Numbered from the stretch's first letter, positions 33,170 through 43,638 are shown. The stretch is 64,000 nt of DNA from Candidatus Gastranaerophilales bacterium (GCA_944324255.1 CALUVM010000001.1:1-64000); one strand, 5' to 3'. Made by a program: numbers and translations. Notes: generated by a model from the letters alone, not told the origin.

Positions 33170-34800
33170 TTAAATTAGTACTGTTTTTTATACTTCTGGC
33201 TTGTTCTCAACTTTCAATCATAGCGCAGGACAGTGACTACGGGCTTGTAAGAGTCGGAATTACTGATAATAAATTTCAAAACGTTTTAAGACAAAATATA
33301 ATACTATATGGTACGGCTGATTGTGATATTTGCGACAAAGCGACCAAGAAAGTTTTAACCCGTGTTCCGGCAAACAGTGATATCGTTGTTAGAAATAATC
33401 TTACCGGCATAGATGTTATTGTGAATAATACCGGCGCAACTCTCAGAGATTTTGTTATTGTTTGTCCGACAGGGCTTCTCGGGGTTCGGGATTTGAAAAG
33501 AAAAGGTGAACCTGCTGTTTACCACGGGGCTTTTGAATTAATTCAAAAGCCGGATCATAAAGGTTTTTATCTTGTAAATCTTGTTGAATTACAAGAATAT
33601 TTAAAAGGGGTTGTCCCGAATGAAATGCCTGTAAGGTTTGGTTTAGAAGCTCTAAAAGCTCAAACGGTTGCCGCAAGGAACTATGTTCTTGCTCCGAGAA
33701 AAAAAGCGTATGATGAGTTTGATGTTGTAGACAGTGTTGCAAGTCAGGTTTACTATGGTGCAAATACAGAAACGGATATTTCAACCCGTGCTGTTATGGA
33801 AACGGACGGGGTAGTTGCATTATATGATAATGAAATGATTTTAGCCCTTTATAGTTCAACAGCCGGCGGATATACGGAGAGTTACGCAAATGCTTTTTCC
33901 GATCCTAATTCCAAAATGTTTCCGTCGGAGCATAAGCCTTATCTTATAGCGGTTCCTGATAAGGAAGAGTTCCCAAAGCTTAATGAGGAAGAAAAAGCTA
34001 AAGATTTCTATTCTCAAAAAACTCCGTCTTATGATATAGAATCCCCATACTACAGATGGCAAAAAGAATGGGCTGTCGGGGAATTAGAGAATATTTTGAA
34101 AAAAACTCTTGTTGCACAATCTAAAACAGGGTTTATAACTCCTGCTTTTAAATCGACGGATGAACTCGGAAATATTAAAGATATTAAAGTTATGAAAAGA
34201 GGCGAATCCGGAAAAGCGATAGAAGTTGAATTAATGACAACAAAGGGCTGTTATAGAATTTCAAAAGAACTTGTAATAAGAAGGGTTTTCCAAAAAGACG
34301 GAATATCTCTTCCGAGTGCCAATGTTGTATTTGAAAAGAAATTGGATAATTACGGTAATGTAACTGATATTACAGCATATGGAGGCGGCTTCGGGCACGG
34401 AGTCGGGATGAGTCAGTATGGTGCAGGGTATATGGCAACAAAGTTAAACCAGCCGTATTATAACATTTTAAGACATTATTATACAGGAATTTGCCTTGGG
34501 ACGCCTCCGGTTGAAATATGGAATGAAGCTTTACGCCAAACTTTCTGGGCACCTGCCGGCAGGGCTTCAATTGTATTAATAGACCCCGGAGTTTCTAAAA
34601 TTAAAGTTATATTGAACGGGAAGGAACGAGAGTTTAATGTATCTAAATCACTGTTTCAAAAAGAAGTAAAAATTGATATTTCAAGATATATTGAGGATGG
34701 TGAAAATAATATAGTATTCTGTCCGAATGAAAGAATGATGAAAGTATATATTGAATTAGTCGAAAAATACTCTCAATTAGAAAGTGACAGGAGCGAGTAA
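33154..34800 (+). CDS. SpoIID/LytB-domain protein, predicted lipoprotein
   Basis: A 548-residue protein with a SpoIID domain (about 130-300; LQEYLKGVVPNEMP, ALKAQTVAARNYVL, STAGGYTES), known from the lytic transglycosylase of spore formers and from non-sporulating Cyanobacteria and others. The N-terminus ends in a lipobox-like LLAC with Cys17, so it is probably a lipoprotein. The start is a TTG at 33154 with AGGAAGG 6 bases before it. The C-terminal YGGGFGHGVGMSQYGA is the second family signature. It overlaps cysS and murJ. Confidence 0.85.
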   Translation: MGAKIIKLVLFFILLACSQLSIIAQDSDYGLVRVGITDNKFQNVLRQNIILYGTADCDICDKATKKVLTRVPANSDIVVRNNLTGIDVIVNNTGATLRDFVIVCPTGLLGVRDLKRKGEPAVYHGAFELIQKPDHKGFYLVNLVELQEYLKGVVPNEMPVRFGLEALKAQTVAARNYVLAPRKKAYDEFDVVDSVASQVYYGANTETDISTRAVMETDGVVALYDNEMILALYSSTAGGYTESYANAFSDPNSKMFPSEHKPYLIAVPDKEEFPKLNEEEKAKDFYSQKTPSYDIESPYYRWQKEWAVGELENILKKTLVAQSKTGFITPAFKSTDELGNIKDIKVMKRGESGKAIEVELMTTKGCYRISKELVIRRVFQKDGISLPSANVVFEKKLDNYGNVTDITAYGGGFGHGVGMSQYGAGYMATKLNQPYYNILRHYYTGICLGTPPVEIWNEALRQTFWAPAGRASIVLIDPGVSKIKVILNGKEREFNVSKSLFQKEVKIDISRYIEDGENNIVFCPNERMMKVYIELVEKYSQLESDRSE

Positions 34801-36371
34801 TGCAAAAAGACGAAACTCCAAGTGTATTAAAAGCAGCCTGGCTTATTGCTCTTGTAACAATTGCAAGTAAGTTTATGGGGTTTGCACGAGATATGGTTGT
34901 CGCTAATTTTTACGGAGCAACCCTTGTTTCGGATGCATATTTTTATGCCCTTCAGATTCCATCACTTGCAATAATTATCTTAGGCGGTGTGGGAGGACCT
35001 TTTCACAGCGCAACTGTTGCGGTTTTTTCAAAGCTTATTCCTGATTTTGATTCCAAACCAACAGAAGAGGTGAATAGATTATATAGTACGTTTATGACTA
35101 TAACGTTTCTGTTCTTTGCCGTTATTGCAGTTCTTGGATTCTTTTTTGCCGATAAAATTATGGGATTAATCATATCAGCAGGGGCTCCGGAACTTGTGGC
35201 ACTGGCTTCTGCTCATTTTAAAATAATGACCCCTATTATATTGATTGGTGGAATAATCGGTATTTATTACGGGCTCTTGATTTGTCATAAAGAGTATATT
35301 TTACCGAATCTTTCTCCCATGATTTTAAGTACGGTTGTAATTATTGTTCTTTTTTGTGTGCACAATGATAAATCGGGTGTAGTGCTTGCAGGAGCAACAA
35401 CTCTCGGGGCTATCTGCCAGTTAATTGTGCAGTTTCCGAAGCTAAGAAGAATCGGATACAGAATTAAACCTAATTTTGATATTAAAAATAATAAGAATCT
35501 AAACAGTCTTTTTGAGCTTCTTTTCCCTGCAATATTAAGTTCAACAATAGGTCAGATAAGTATTTATATAGATATGTTTTTTGCTTCAACCCTTGTTGAA
35601 GGCGCATGGACTTCTGTTGTGTTTGCAAACAGAATATTTCAGTTTCCTGTAGGAATTTTAGTAACGGCATTTCTTGTACCGTTGTTTCCGATATTTTCAA
35701 GACTCGCCGGAGAGGGAAAGTTTGATGATATAAAAACCTATTTCAACAAAGGAGTCGGAGTTCTTTTCTTTGCTGCAATTCCAATGGTAATTTTAATATT
35801 AACCCTTGCAAATGACGGAATTTCACTTGTTTTTGAAAGAGGTGCATTTAATGCAAATGCTGTTGTTATGGTATCAGAAGCACTGTGTTTTTTATCTTTT
35901 TCAATCTTGCCATACGTATTCAGAGATTCTATAACAAGAGTTTATTATGCGTTTAATGATTCTAAAACTCCGTTTATTATTGCAATATCTTCAATCGCAC
36001 TAAAAGCTGTTTTGAATTATCTTTTAATAATCAGACTAAATATGGGTATAGCAGGAATTACACTTTCTACTTCAATTATAACTTTAGTCAATGCAACCCT
36101 TCTCGGTATATTTATACATAAAAGAATAAGACTGGATTATAAGAATTTATTTAAGAATTTTGGAAAAATGATTATTGCCGGTGCTTTGACTTTTGTGCTA
36201 TGTCTGTTTACAGGTTTATGTTTTGATAAAATTGCAATGCCTAAATATGTGTTTGAAGGAGTAAAAATACTGGTTGTTTCAGCTATATGTTTATCGGTTT
36301 ATACAGGCTTGAATTTATTGTTCAGAATGGAATATGCCCGTGAACTGGTTAACAGGATAGTAAAAAAGTAA
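34800..36371 (+). CDS. murJ: Lipid II flippase MurJ
   Basis: MurJ flips lipid II across the inner membrane for peptidoglycan synthesis. The 523-residue MOP-superfamily protein has about fourteen membrane segments and the family features SKFMGFARDMVVANFYGA, AFLVPLFPIFSRLAGEG and FERGAFNA, with the conserved Arg residues near the start. Its ATG shares a base with the SpoIID-domain stop, linking flippase and cell-wall enzyme. Confidence 0.95.
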   Translation: MQKDETPSVLKAAWLIALVTIASKFMGFARDMVVANFYGATLVSDAYFYALQIPSLAIIILGGVGGPFHSATVAVFSKLIPDFDSKPTEEVNRLYSTFMTITFLFFAVIAVLGFFFADKIMGLIISAGAPELVALASAHFKIMTPIILIGGIIGIYYGLLICHKEYILPNLSPMILSTVVIIVLFCVHNDKSGVVLAGATTLGAICQLIVQFPKLRRIGYRIKPNFDIKNNKNLNSLFELLFPAILSSTIGQISIYIDMFFASTLVEGAWTSVVFANRIFQFPVGILVTAFLVPLFPIFSRLAGEGKFDDIKTYFNKGVGVLFFAAIPMVILILTLANDGISLVFERGAFNANAVVMVSEALCFLSFSILPYVFRDSITRVYYAFNDSKTPFIIAISSIALKAVLNYLLIIRLNMGIAGITLSTSIITLVNATLLGIFIHKRIRLDYKNLFKNFGKMIIAGALTFVLCLFTGLCFDKIAMPKYVFEGVKILVVSAICLSVYTGLNLLFRMEYARELVNRIVKK

Positions 36372-36424
36372 TATCGACTAATTAACGGATTTAATTTTTT
36401 TTAAATAAGGTAGGATAGGTTATT

Positions 36425-36814
36425 ATGAATATTGATTTTGAATTATTAATGAATAAGGCTAAAGAGGCTTCAAAGTTTTCTTATTCGCAGTTCTCAAAAT
36501 TTGCGGTCGGAGCTGCTGTTTTGATGTCTAACGGAGAAATTTATACAGGATGTAATATAGAAAACTCCAGTTTAGGGCTAACAATATGTGCAGAAAGGTG
36601 TGCAATATTTAAAGCCGTGTCAGCAGGGCAAAAAGAAATCCTTGCAGTTGCAATCTATTCTCCGAACCAGAAAGACTGCTATCCTTGCGGAGCTTGCAGG
36701 CAGGTTATGTTTGAGTTTCAGGCTCAGGATGACTTATTTGTTATAACAGAAGCTGAAGAAGGACTTCATATAAGAAAATTAAGCGATTTTCTTCCGTACG
36801 GATTCAGAATTTAA
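36425..36814 (+). CDS. cdd: Cytidine deaminase
   Basis: Cdd deaminates (deoxy)cytidine in pyrimidine salvage. The 129-residue protein contains the substrate site NIENSSLGLTICAERCAIFKA with catalytic Glu and zinc Cys, and the second zinc motif PCGACRQV. Length is normal for the homotetrameric type. TAGGATAGG lies before the ATG. Confidence 0.95.
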   Translation: MNIDFELLMNKAKEASKFSYSQFSKFAVGAAVLMSNGEIYTGCNIENSSLGLTICAERCAIFKAVSAGQKEILAVAIYSPNQKDCYPCGACRQVMFEFQAQDDLFVITEAEEGLHIRKLSDFLPYGFRI

Positions 36815-36823
36815 ACAACTATT

Positions 36824-37015
36824 ATGTATATCTTAGAAGTTTTTATAAAGTGGCTTAATAAAAGGGAAACAAAAGAAGTAATTCCTCCAAAGCCGGATTT
36901 TAAAGAAGTAGACGAGGCTTTAACCTGTGAACATAACTTCATGCCTGTAGACAGTACCGGAGAAGTTCTGGCTTGTACAAAATGCGGGTTTGTAGTAAAA
37001 AAGGGTAGTGGGTAA
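36824..37015 (+). CDS. Small zinc-ribbon-like protein (63 aa)
   Basis: A 63-residue protein with CEHNF...CTKCGF in its C-terminal half, a likely CxnH/CxxC zinc site. The N-terminal part is amphipathic. The function is unknown. It has no visible ribosome site and begins 9 bases after cdd. Its gene ends in a GTAGTGGGTAAGGGG-type low-complexity stretch similar to those after rpmD and secY. Confidence 0.65.
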   Translation: MYILEVFIKWLNKRETKEVIPPKPDFKEVDEALTCEHNFMPVDSTGEVLACTKCGFVVKKGSG

Positions 37016-37098
37016 GGGGTAAATAAAAAGTAAACGAGATGTTATTTAATCCGAACTCATAATAAAATGAAATCAAATTAAAACAAACGAGGGCATAT

Positions 37099-39276
37099 AT
37101 GCAAAAAGTATTAGATTTTATATCATCAAAAACTTTCAGAAATGTAATGTGTTTTATAGTATTTACTTTTCTGATAACTATTACCATATCTTCTCAGAAC
37201 TATTTCTTTCAAAAGGTTATAGAAAATGGTATAAGCAAACGTGATATAATAGCTCAAAAAGATATTAAAGTTATTGATACTAAAAAGACTGAACTACATA
37301 AAAAAGAAGCAGCTCAAGCAGTAGAGCCAATCTTAACACAGGCAGAAGATGATTTTGTAACATCAAGTCTTACTACTCTTCAAAAATCAGTTATTAAAAT
37401 CAGAGCAAAAAATGTTTCAGATGATATAAAAGAAGATGAGCTCAGCGTTTTGTTTGACGAGTCCGGAAGAAGAGGAGTTATAGAATTCCTTTTGAAATCC
37501 AGCGATAGTGATTTATATGCGCTTTTTGATAAATGTAAAGTGGTTCTTGCAGGAGTTCTAAATACCGGAATTTCAAATGATGATTTTGAAAACAATAATG
37601 TGACGGCAATTATTAAGAAAAATATCCCGAATACAACCCCTCGTTCTCAGGTTAATCTTATAACAGGTGTTTTAAATCAGGTAATTGTTCCGAATCTTGT
37701 TGTAGATGAATTTGCAACAGAAATTGCCAGAAAGAATGCTGCTAATGCAGTTAAACCTTATGAAGTATCTTTTAAAAAAGGTTCTAAAATTGTATTTGAA
37801 GGTGAACCAGTAACAAAATTAAAAAGAGATGCTCTCAGAGCTGCCGGATATAACGTTTTGGAAGTAAATTTCGGCGGATTAGCAGGAATTTATCTTCTTG
37901 TCGCATTTTTCACTTTTGTATTTTTGCAATATGAAAAGAATTTTGAAAAACAGTATTATAATTCAAAATACCTGCTAATAATGGCATCATTTACTATTTT
38001 ACTTGCATTTACCGGAGCTTTGCTGCCGACCGGATTCTCGCCGTATATTTTGCCGATACCGGCTTATACAATATTACTTTCTATATTTACGACCCCGAGG
38101 AATGCTTTTTTTGCTTCAACCATTGTTCTTGCGTGGCTTGCGATAGGTATGCACTGGAACATGGAACTGCTGGTCGCTTTTATGCTTTTGAATACGGTTG
38201 TAATGACTTCTGTTTCAAAGCTTAAGTTCTCAAAACGCTCGGATTTACTTATAACAAGCTTAAAAATTTCACTTGCCGGAGTTTTAGTTGTCGGAGGAAT
38301 TTATTTCCTTGAGAAATACATGATGGATATTAACAATATGCTAATCCTGAGAGATTTAGGACTTATACTGTTTAACTGTTTTGTAATAAGCGGTGTGGGT
38401 ATATTGGGAGTACTTCCGATTATTGAAAATATATTCAGAGTAATGACGCCATACGGTCTGGCAGAACTGGCGGATCATAATCAACCTCTATTGAAAAAGC
38501 TTCTTTCAGATGCTCCGGGAACATTTAACCATAGTTTAATTGTTTCTCATCTTGCAGAAGCGGCTGCAGAAGCAATAGGAGCTAATCCGATTTTAGCAAG
38601 AGTCGGGACAATGTATCATGATATAGGCAAACTTTTACGTCCTATGTTTTTTGTGGAAAATCAATCCTTCTATGGTATTGAAAATCCGCACAAGACATGT
38701 ACTCCAAGGTTTAGCAAAATGCTTATTACCGCGCACCCTAAAGACGGTCTTGAGCTTGCTAAGGAATATCATCTTCCGCAGGTTATTCATAATTTTATTA
38801 CCCAGCACCACGGAACGAGTCTGGTAAGTTATTTCTATAACGAAGCACTGAAAGAAGAAGGCGAGGAAAACGTTAAGGAAGAACAATTCCGTTATCCGGG
38901 TCCTAAGCCTAATACAAAAGAAACAGCAATTCTTATGATAGCAGATGCGGTTGAATCAGCTGTAAGAGCTGCTAAAAATCCATCTAATGAGCAGATTGAC
39001 GCTATAATTCAAAAAATCATAAAAGAACGCTTAAATGACGGACAGCTAGAAGATTCCCCGCTTACATTAAAAGATTTAAAAACGATAGCGGAAACTTTCT
39101 CAAGAATGCTCAGAGGTATGCATCATAAGAGAATTAAATATCATAATGACCTTGTTCAGGAGCTTGATAAAAACAGACAGCATCTGGATGTTGAAGGTAA
39201 TTCAATTCCGGCTCTTGATAAGGATTTGGAGTCAAAAATCAAGGAATTAGAAGAAAAGAAGAATGGCAATAATTAA
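37099..39276 (+). CDS. pgpH: 7TM-HD phosphodiesterase (PgpH/YqfF family)
   Basis: A 725-residue membrane protein with an N-terminal 7TMR-HDED extracellular domain, seven transmembrane helices (about 260-440) and a cytoplasmic HD domain. HD motifs are HSLIVSHLAEAAA, YHDIGKL and FITQHHG. In Listeria PgpH hydrolyses c-di-AMP. No diadenylate cyclase is in the window. CGAGGG precedes the ATG. It overlaps ybeY by 14 bases, the standard pgpH-ybeY-dgkA order. Confidence 0.93.
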   Translation: MQKVLDFISSKTFRNVMCFIVFTFLITITISSQNYFFQKVIENGISKRDIIAQKDIKVIDTKKTELHKKEAAQAVEPILTQAEDDFVTSSLTTLQKSVIKIRAKNVSDDIKEDELSVLFDESGRRGVIEFLLKSSDSDLYALFDKCKVVLAGVLNTGISNDDFENNNVTAIIKKNIPNTTPRSQVNLITGVLNQVIVPNLVVDEFATEIARKNAANAVKPYEVSFKKGSKIVFEGEPVTKLKRDALRAAGYNVLEVNFGGLAGIYLLVAFFTFVFLQYEKNFEKQYYNSKYLLIMASFTILLAFTGALLPTGFSPYILPIPAYTILLSIFTTPRNAFFASTIVLAWLAIGMHWNMELLVAFMLLNTVVMTSVSKLKFSKRSDLLITSLKISLAGVLVVGGIYFLEKYMMDINNMLILRDLGLILFNCFVISGVGILGVLPIIENIFRVMTPYGLAELADHNQPLLKKLLSDAPGTFNHSLIVSHLAEAAAEAIGANPILARVGTMYHDIGKLLRPMFFVENQSFYGIENPHKTCTPRFSKMLITAHPKDGLELAKEYHLPQVIHNFITQHHGTSLVSYFYNEALKEEGEENVKEEQFRYPGPKPNTKETAILMIADAVESAVRAAKNPSNEQIDAIIQKIIKERLNDGQLEDSPLTLKDLKTIAETFSRMLRGMHHKRIKYHNDLVQELDKNRQHLDVEGNSIPALDKDLESKIKELEEKKNGNN

Positions 39277-39772
39277 TATTTTTACCGAAAATATTTTTGA
39301 AGGCTGGGATGTTAATGAAAAGGATGTTATAGAAAAAACCCGTAAGATGGTTCAGTTTTATATAAGAGAGCTTGGGGAAAGAAGCTGTCTTGCCGGAAGA
39401 GAATATGATTCTATAACTTTGGATATTGTTTTTTGTGATTCTGATAAGACACATGAACTAAATCGGGATTACAGGGATAAAGATTATCCTGCTGATATTA
39501 TAACGTTTGCTATATTTGCAGATGACGAGAATAGCTTTGTATTTGACGGGGATATAAATCTCGGAGAAATCGTAATTGCACTGGATAAAGTTATAGAAGG
39601 GGTAAATAGGGATGTGAGTTTATCAAAAAATAAAGAACAAGAACTGTTTTTTTTGATAAGTCACGGGCTGATGCACCTTTTGGGATTTGACCATAGGGAT
39701 GAAGAGGAATACAATTTTGTTATAAGGGAACAAAGAAAAGCGCTGGAGTGTATCGGATATGACAAAATTTAA
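39263..39772 (+). CDS. ybeY: Endoribonuclease YbeY
   Basis: YbeY is a metal-dependent RNase needed for 16S rRNA 3' end maturation and ribosome quality control. The 169-residue protein has the zinc motif HGLMHLLGFDH near the C-terminus and the earlier RDYRDKDYPADIITFA segment. It overlaps pgpH by 14 bases and dgkA by 14 bases, so all three are co-expressed. Confidence 0.95.
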   Translation: MAIINIFTENIFEGWDVNEKDVIEKTRKMVQFYIRELGERSCLAGREYDSITLDIVFCDSDKTHELNRDYRDKDYPADIITFAIFADDENSFVFDGDINLGEIVIALDKVIEGVNRDVSLSKNKEQELFFLISHGLMHLLGFDHRDEEEYNFVIREQRKALECIGYDKI

Positions 39773-40124
39773 ATCACAGGGATTCAGTAATACTTTTAAA
39801 AATGCCAGAAAAGGTTTTAGACTTGTTTTGAAAAGCGAAATGAATATAAGAATTCATATAACTGCAGCCTGTTTTGTTATATTACTGGCGTATATTTTAA
39901 GATTCACTGCTATTGAGTATTGCCTTTTGTTATTTGCAATCGGGTTTGTTATAGTATCGGAAATGCTCAATTCGGCAATAGAATTTGCTCTTGATTCCAT
40001 TTATCATAACAGGTATTCTAAGATGGTCGGAATGGCAAAAGATATTTCAGCGGGTGCCGTTATGTTTGCATCATTTATAAGCCTTATTATAGGTTTGATT
40101 TTGTTTGGCAAACATCTTTTGTAA
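39759..40124 (+). CDS. dgkA: Undecaprenol/diacylglycerol kinase
   Basis: A 121-residue membrane kinase with three transmembrane helices. The family pattern NARKGFRLVLKSEMNIRIH and the EMLNSAIEFALD catalytic segment are conserved. Gram-positive-type members phosphorylate undecaprenol. It ends the pgpH-ybeY-dgkA operon; the next gene is convergent, separated by a large hairpin. Confidence 0.93.
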   Translation: MTKFKSQGFSNTFKNARKGFRLVLKSEMNIRIHITAACFVILLAYILRFTAIEYCLLLFAIGFVIVSEMLNSAIEFALDSIYHNRYSKMVGMAKDISAGAVMFASFISLIIGLILFGKHLL

Positions 40125-40188
40125 ACAATTTTACGATATTTTACAAAACCGGAATGACGGGTTAAATAAAGTGAACCCCCTCAATATA

Positions 40189-40206
40189 AGGCTTTAGCCG
40201 AAGAAT
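40189..40206. repeat. Interspersed short repeat, copy 2
   Basis: Same 18-base word as at 22735-22752, again in an intergenic interval, here between dgkA and clpB ends. Confidence 0.6.
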
Positions 40207-40212
40207 CACAAA

Positions 40213-40248
40213 AATTATAGGGTGAGCATAATTACTCACCCTATAATT
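40213..40248. terminator. Bidirectional terminator between dgkA and clpB
   Basis: A perfect 14-bp stem (40213-40226 with 40235-40248) and 8-base loop, AT-rich at the base. It lies between the convergent operons. A smaller hairpin (CCTGAA/TTCAGG, 40262-40278) follows. Confidence 0.75.
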
Positions 40249-40304
40249 AAATGGATAGCTCCTGAAACAAATTCAGGATGATAACCTATTCCGCTTTTTG
40301 TATA

Positions 40305-42905
40305 TTACACCTTATCAAAGACAAGTTCATCATCTTTGACATCAATTTTTAGATGGTCGCCGTCAGTAAATTTCTGTGCAAGAATTAGCTTAGAAAGCGG
40401 GTTTTCAACCATTTGTCTTATTACTCTCTTAAGCGGTCTTGCACCATAGACAGGATTGAACCCTCTTGTTGCAAGGAATTCTTTAGCATCATCGGTTATA
40501 TCAAATGTAATATTGTGGTCTTTGAGCAGGCTTCTCAAATGTTCCATCTGAATATCAACGATTGATGATAACTGCTGCAGCGTCAGAGCCTTGAAGAAGA
40601 TAATCTCATCAACTCTGTTAAGGAATTCCGGTTTAAATTTTTCTCTCATTATCGTCATAACTTTTTCTTTTGTTTTGTCAAAGTTACCCTGATTAAGAGC
40701 TGAATTTAAAGAATCCTCAAGGATTATATCACTTCCTATGTTGCTTGTCATAATGATTACGGTATTTTTGAAATCTATTGTTCTGCCTTTAGAATCAGTT
40801 AAACGTCCATCATCAAAGATTTGCAGCATAAGATTGAATACATCCGGATGAGCTTTTTCAATCTCATCAAACAATACTACGGAATATGGTTTTCTTCTGA
40901 CAGCTTCTGTCAACTGTCCGCCTTCTTCGTAGCCGACATATCCCGGAGGAGCTCCGACTAATCTGGAAACATTATGTTTTTCCATATATTCTGACATATC
41001 AATCCTTATGATTGCATCCTCGTCATTAAACAGAAATTCTGCAAGAGTCTTTGCAAGTTCTGTTTTACCGACACCGGTCGGACCTAAGAAAATAAATGTA
41101 CCAATCGGTCGTTTAGGGTCTTTTAATCCGGAACGAGCACGGCGTATTGCGTCAGAAACTGTATCAACAGCCTCATCCTGTCCTATCAGACGATTATGAA
41201 GTACATCTTCCATCTTAAGAAGTTTCTGCATTTCGCTTTCGACAAGTTTGTTAACAGGAATTCCTGTCCACTTACTGACAACTTCCGCTATATCATCGCC
41301 GTCAATTTCTTCTTTAAGAAGTTGATTTTCACTTCTTTCTTTACCTTGCATAGATTGAAGTTTCTTTTCAAGCTCCATTAATTTGCCGTACTTAAGCTCT
41401 GCTGCGGTCTGCAAATCCGTATTTCTTTCTGCTTCCGCAATCTTGTTTTTCACCTTATCAATTTCATCTTTGATTCCGGCTTCGCCTGAAATATTCTCTT
41501 TTTCAACTTCCCATTGAGCTTTGAGTTTAGAAATTTTACCTTCCAAATCATCTATTTCGGAAGTTAATTTATCAATTTTTGCAATACATTCAGGCGAAGT
41601 TTCTTTTTTAAGAGCTTCTCTTTCGATTTCAAGCTGAATTTTCTGCCTCATCATTGTGTCAATTTCTTCCGGCATAGAATCAATTTCAATTCTTAGTGCG
41701 GATGCTGCTTCATCAATAAGGTCAATAGCCTTATCCGGCAGAAATCTGTCTGTAATATATCTGTCAGAAAGTCTGGCAGCTTGAATAAGAGCGCTGTCTA
41801 AGATTCTGATTCCGTGATGGACTTCATATTTTTCTTTTAAGCCTCTTAAAATTGAAATAGTATCCTCAACAGACGGCTCATCCACCATTACAGGCTGAAA
41901 TCTTCTTTCAAGAGCCGGGTCTTTTTCTATATACTTACGGTATTCATTAATAGTTGTAGCACCGATTGTTCTTAATTCACCTCTTGCAAGCATCGGTTTG
42001 AGGAGGTTTCCGGCATCCATTGAACCTTCTGTTGCTCCGGCGCCAACGACAGTATGAAGTTCATCAATAAACATAACAATTTCCCCGTTTGATTCCTGAA
42101 CTTCTTTGAGAACGGCTTTTAAACGCTCTTCAAACTCGCCTCTAAACTTAGCACCTGCGACCAGTGCACCTAAATCAAGAGAGATGAGTTTAACATCTTT
42201 CAAACTTTCAGGGACATCGCCTCTTATAATTCTCTGGGCAAGTCCTTCAACGATGGCGGTTTTACCGACTCCCGGTTCGCCGATTAGAACCGGATTGTTT
42301 TTTGTTCTTCTGTTAAGCACCTGAATTATTCTTCTGACCTCTTCATCACGCCCGATAACCGGATCTAATTTGCCCTTGCGGGCCATTTCTGTCAGGTCGG
42401 TTGAATATTTTTCAAGAGCCTTCATATTTTCTTCTGCATTTTTTGTATCCACTTTTTTATTACCTCTTATTTTTTTCATAGCACTCAAAACAGAGTTTGT
42501 AGTTACTCCCTGTTTTCTCATTAAATCCTGAATAAAAGAACCTTCCAGCTTTGTCATACCTAAAAGTATGCATTCAATCCCGATAAATTCATCCTTTAGG
42601 CTCTGTGCTTCTTGGGTTGCAATTTCAAGAAGAGAGTTAGTTTCTCTTGACAAAAATACCTGCTGGGAGGAAGGCGGTGTTGAAATAGTCGGATAAGATT
42701 TAATTTTTGCGACAACTTCGTTTATAAAATGCTGATTAAGAAGTTTGAGTTCTTCTAAGTAATCCTTTGCGATTCCCTTATCCTCAATCATCGCCATAAC
42801 AATATGTTCAGGCTGAACTTCCGTATTCTTGTAAAAATCTTTTTTAGCGTTTGCAGCAAATATAATTTCCTGCGAATAGTTAGTAAATTTTTCAAAATCA
42901 ATCAT
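40305..42905 (-). CDS. clpB: ATP-dependent chaperone ClpB
   Basis: ClpB is a hexameric AAA+ disaggregase working with DnaK. The 866-residue protein has the N domain (1-145), NBD1 with [13 protein letters not shown], a coiled-coil middle domain (about 400-520) and NBD2 with [13 protein letters not shown] and the TSNIGS sensor. An internal-start short form is possible but not clear. Upstream there is a TATAAT and a small GGGTAA/TTACCC hairpin near the CCGGAG site, and no CIRCE element is visible. Confidence 0.96.
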   Translation of the reverse strand: MIDFEKFTNYSQEIIFAANAKKDFYKNTEVQPEHIVMAMIEDKGIAKDYLEELKLLNQHFINEVVAKIKSYPTISTPPSSQQVFLSRETNSLLEIATQEAQSLKDEFIGIECILLGMTKLEGSFIQDLMRKQGVTTNSVLSAMKKIRGNKKVDTKNAEENMKALEKYSTDLTEMARKGKLDPVIGRDEEVRRIIQVLNRRTKNNPVLIGEPGVGKTAIVEGLAQRIIRGDVPESLKDVKLISLDLGALVAGAKFRGEFEERLKAVLKEVQESNGEIVMFIDELHTVVGAGATEGSMDAGNLLKPMLARGELRTIGATTINEYRKYIEKDPALERRFQPVMVDEPSVEDTISILRGLKEKYEVHHGIRILDSALIQAARLSDRYITDRFLPDKAIDLIDEAASALRIEIDSMPEEIDTMMRQKIQLEIEREALKKETSPECIAKIDKLTSEIDDLEGKISKLKAQWEVEKENISGEAGIKDEIDKVKNKIAEAERNTDLQTAAELKYGKLMELEKKLQSMQGKERSENQLLKEEIDGDDIAEVVSKWTGIPVNKLVESEMQKLLKMEDVLHNRLIGQDEAVDTVSDAIRRARSGLKDPKRPIGTFIFLGPTGVGKTELAKTLAEFLFNDEDAIIRIDMSEYMEKHNVSRLVGAPPGYVGYEEGGQLTEAVRRKPYSVVLFDEIEKAHPDVFNLMLQIFDDGRLTDSKGRTIDFKNTVIIMTSNIGSDIILEDSLNSALNQGNFDKTKEKVMTIMREKFKPEFLNRVDEIIFFKALTLQQLSSIVDIQMEHLRSLLKDHNITFDITDDAKEFLATRGFNPVYGARPLKRVIRQMVENPLSKLILAQKFTDGDHLKIDVKDDELVFDKV

Positions 42906-43026
42906 AGTCTAAACTCCGGAGGGTAATATTTTCTTTTGTATTTACCCTTACAATTATATTTTAATGATATTTTTGAAAAATCAACTTATTTTTAATGATT
43001 AATTAATAATTTATTTTGAAACAGTT

Positions 43027-43629
43027 CTATTCTTCTATTGTTTCTTCTTCATCCGGATCGAGTTCAGAAGTCTTAAATCTCAGGTAGAAAATATCATTTT
43101 CATAGATATAAAGATCTTCACCTTTTTCAATATAAGCAAGCGGAGAATCTTCATAAACCTGAACGACTCCGGATTTTAGGCGGTTTCCCTGTTCGTTTTT
43201 GACCATCCCTTTAGCAAGAGATATTCCCTGCCCGAATCCTTTAACAAAATAACTCCCGACGGTTGATGCTGCAGAGAGTGCAAGTTCTCCCTTATCAAGA
43301 GGTTTTTTAGCTTTATATTTTGCAGTGAATTCAAAATCCTCAATCGGTTTTCTTACTCCGTGAGTAATGAAGGCTGTCGGTCTTACCGTAAACGAAGCAT
43401 TCCTTTTTCCTCTTTTAGGGAATTTGACATCTATAATTTTTGTTTCAACAACTGTTCCCGGTTCAAATTCGATACCGTTTTCAAAAGTAACTTTTTCCAT
43501 TGATTTAAAATTCAATATTTCAGGAGGTTCTGTTGAACTGAACGGAGATAAAGCCTGTACTTCAACAGTTACACCCGCATATGCAGGAATTGTGATTAAG
43601 CTGAACAACAATACTAAAAACTTTTTCAT
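43027..43629 (-). CDS. Exported protein of unknown function (200 aa)
   Basis: I do not recognise this protein. A signal peptide (MKKFLVLLFSLITIPAYA) precedes a mature part that is beta-rich: VTVEVQAL, KVTFENGIEFEPGTVVETKIIDV and FTVRPTAFITHG. This suits a periplasmic or outer-surface beta-sandwich. The tail is acidic. It has a near-consensus TTGACA-17-TTAAAT promoter, with a predicted leader of only about two bases and no ribosome site. Its start faces away from dnaB. Confidence 0.75.
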   Translation of the reverse strand: MKKFLVLLFSLITIPAYAGVTVEVQALSPFSSTEPPEILNFKSMEKVTFENGIEFEPGTVVETKIIDVKFPKRGKRNASFTVRPTAFITHGVRKPIEDFEFTAKYKAKKPLDKGELALSAASTVGSYFVKGFGQGISLAKGMVKNEQGNRLKSGVVQVYEDSPLAYIEKGEDLYIYENDIFYLRFKTSELDPDEEETIEE

Positions 43630-43638
43630 AATAGTATT

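Noticed and set aside
33154-34800. Evidence for sporulation from SpoIID and a SigF-like sigma factor
   Set aside because: Both families occur in non-sporulating Cyanobacteria and others, no other spo genes are here, and the envelope genes indicate a diderm cell.
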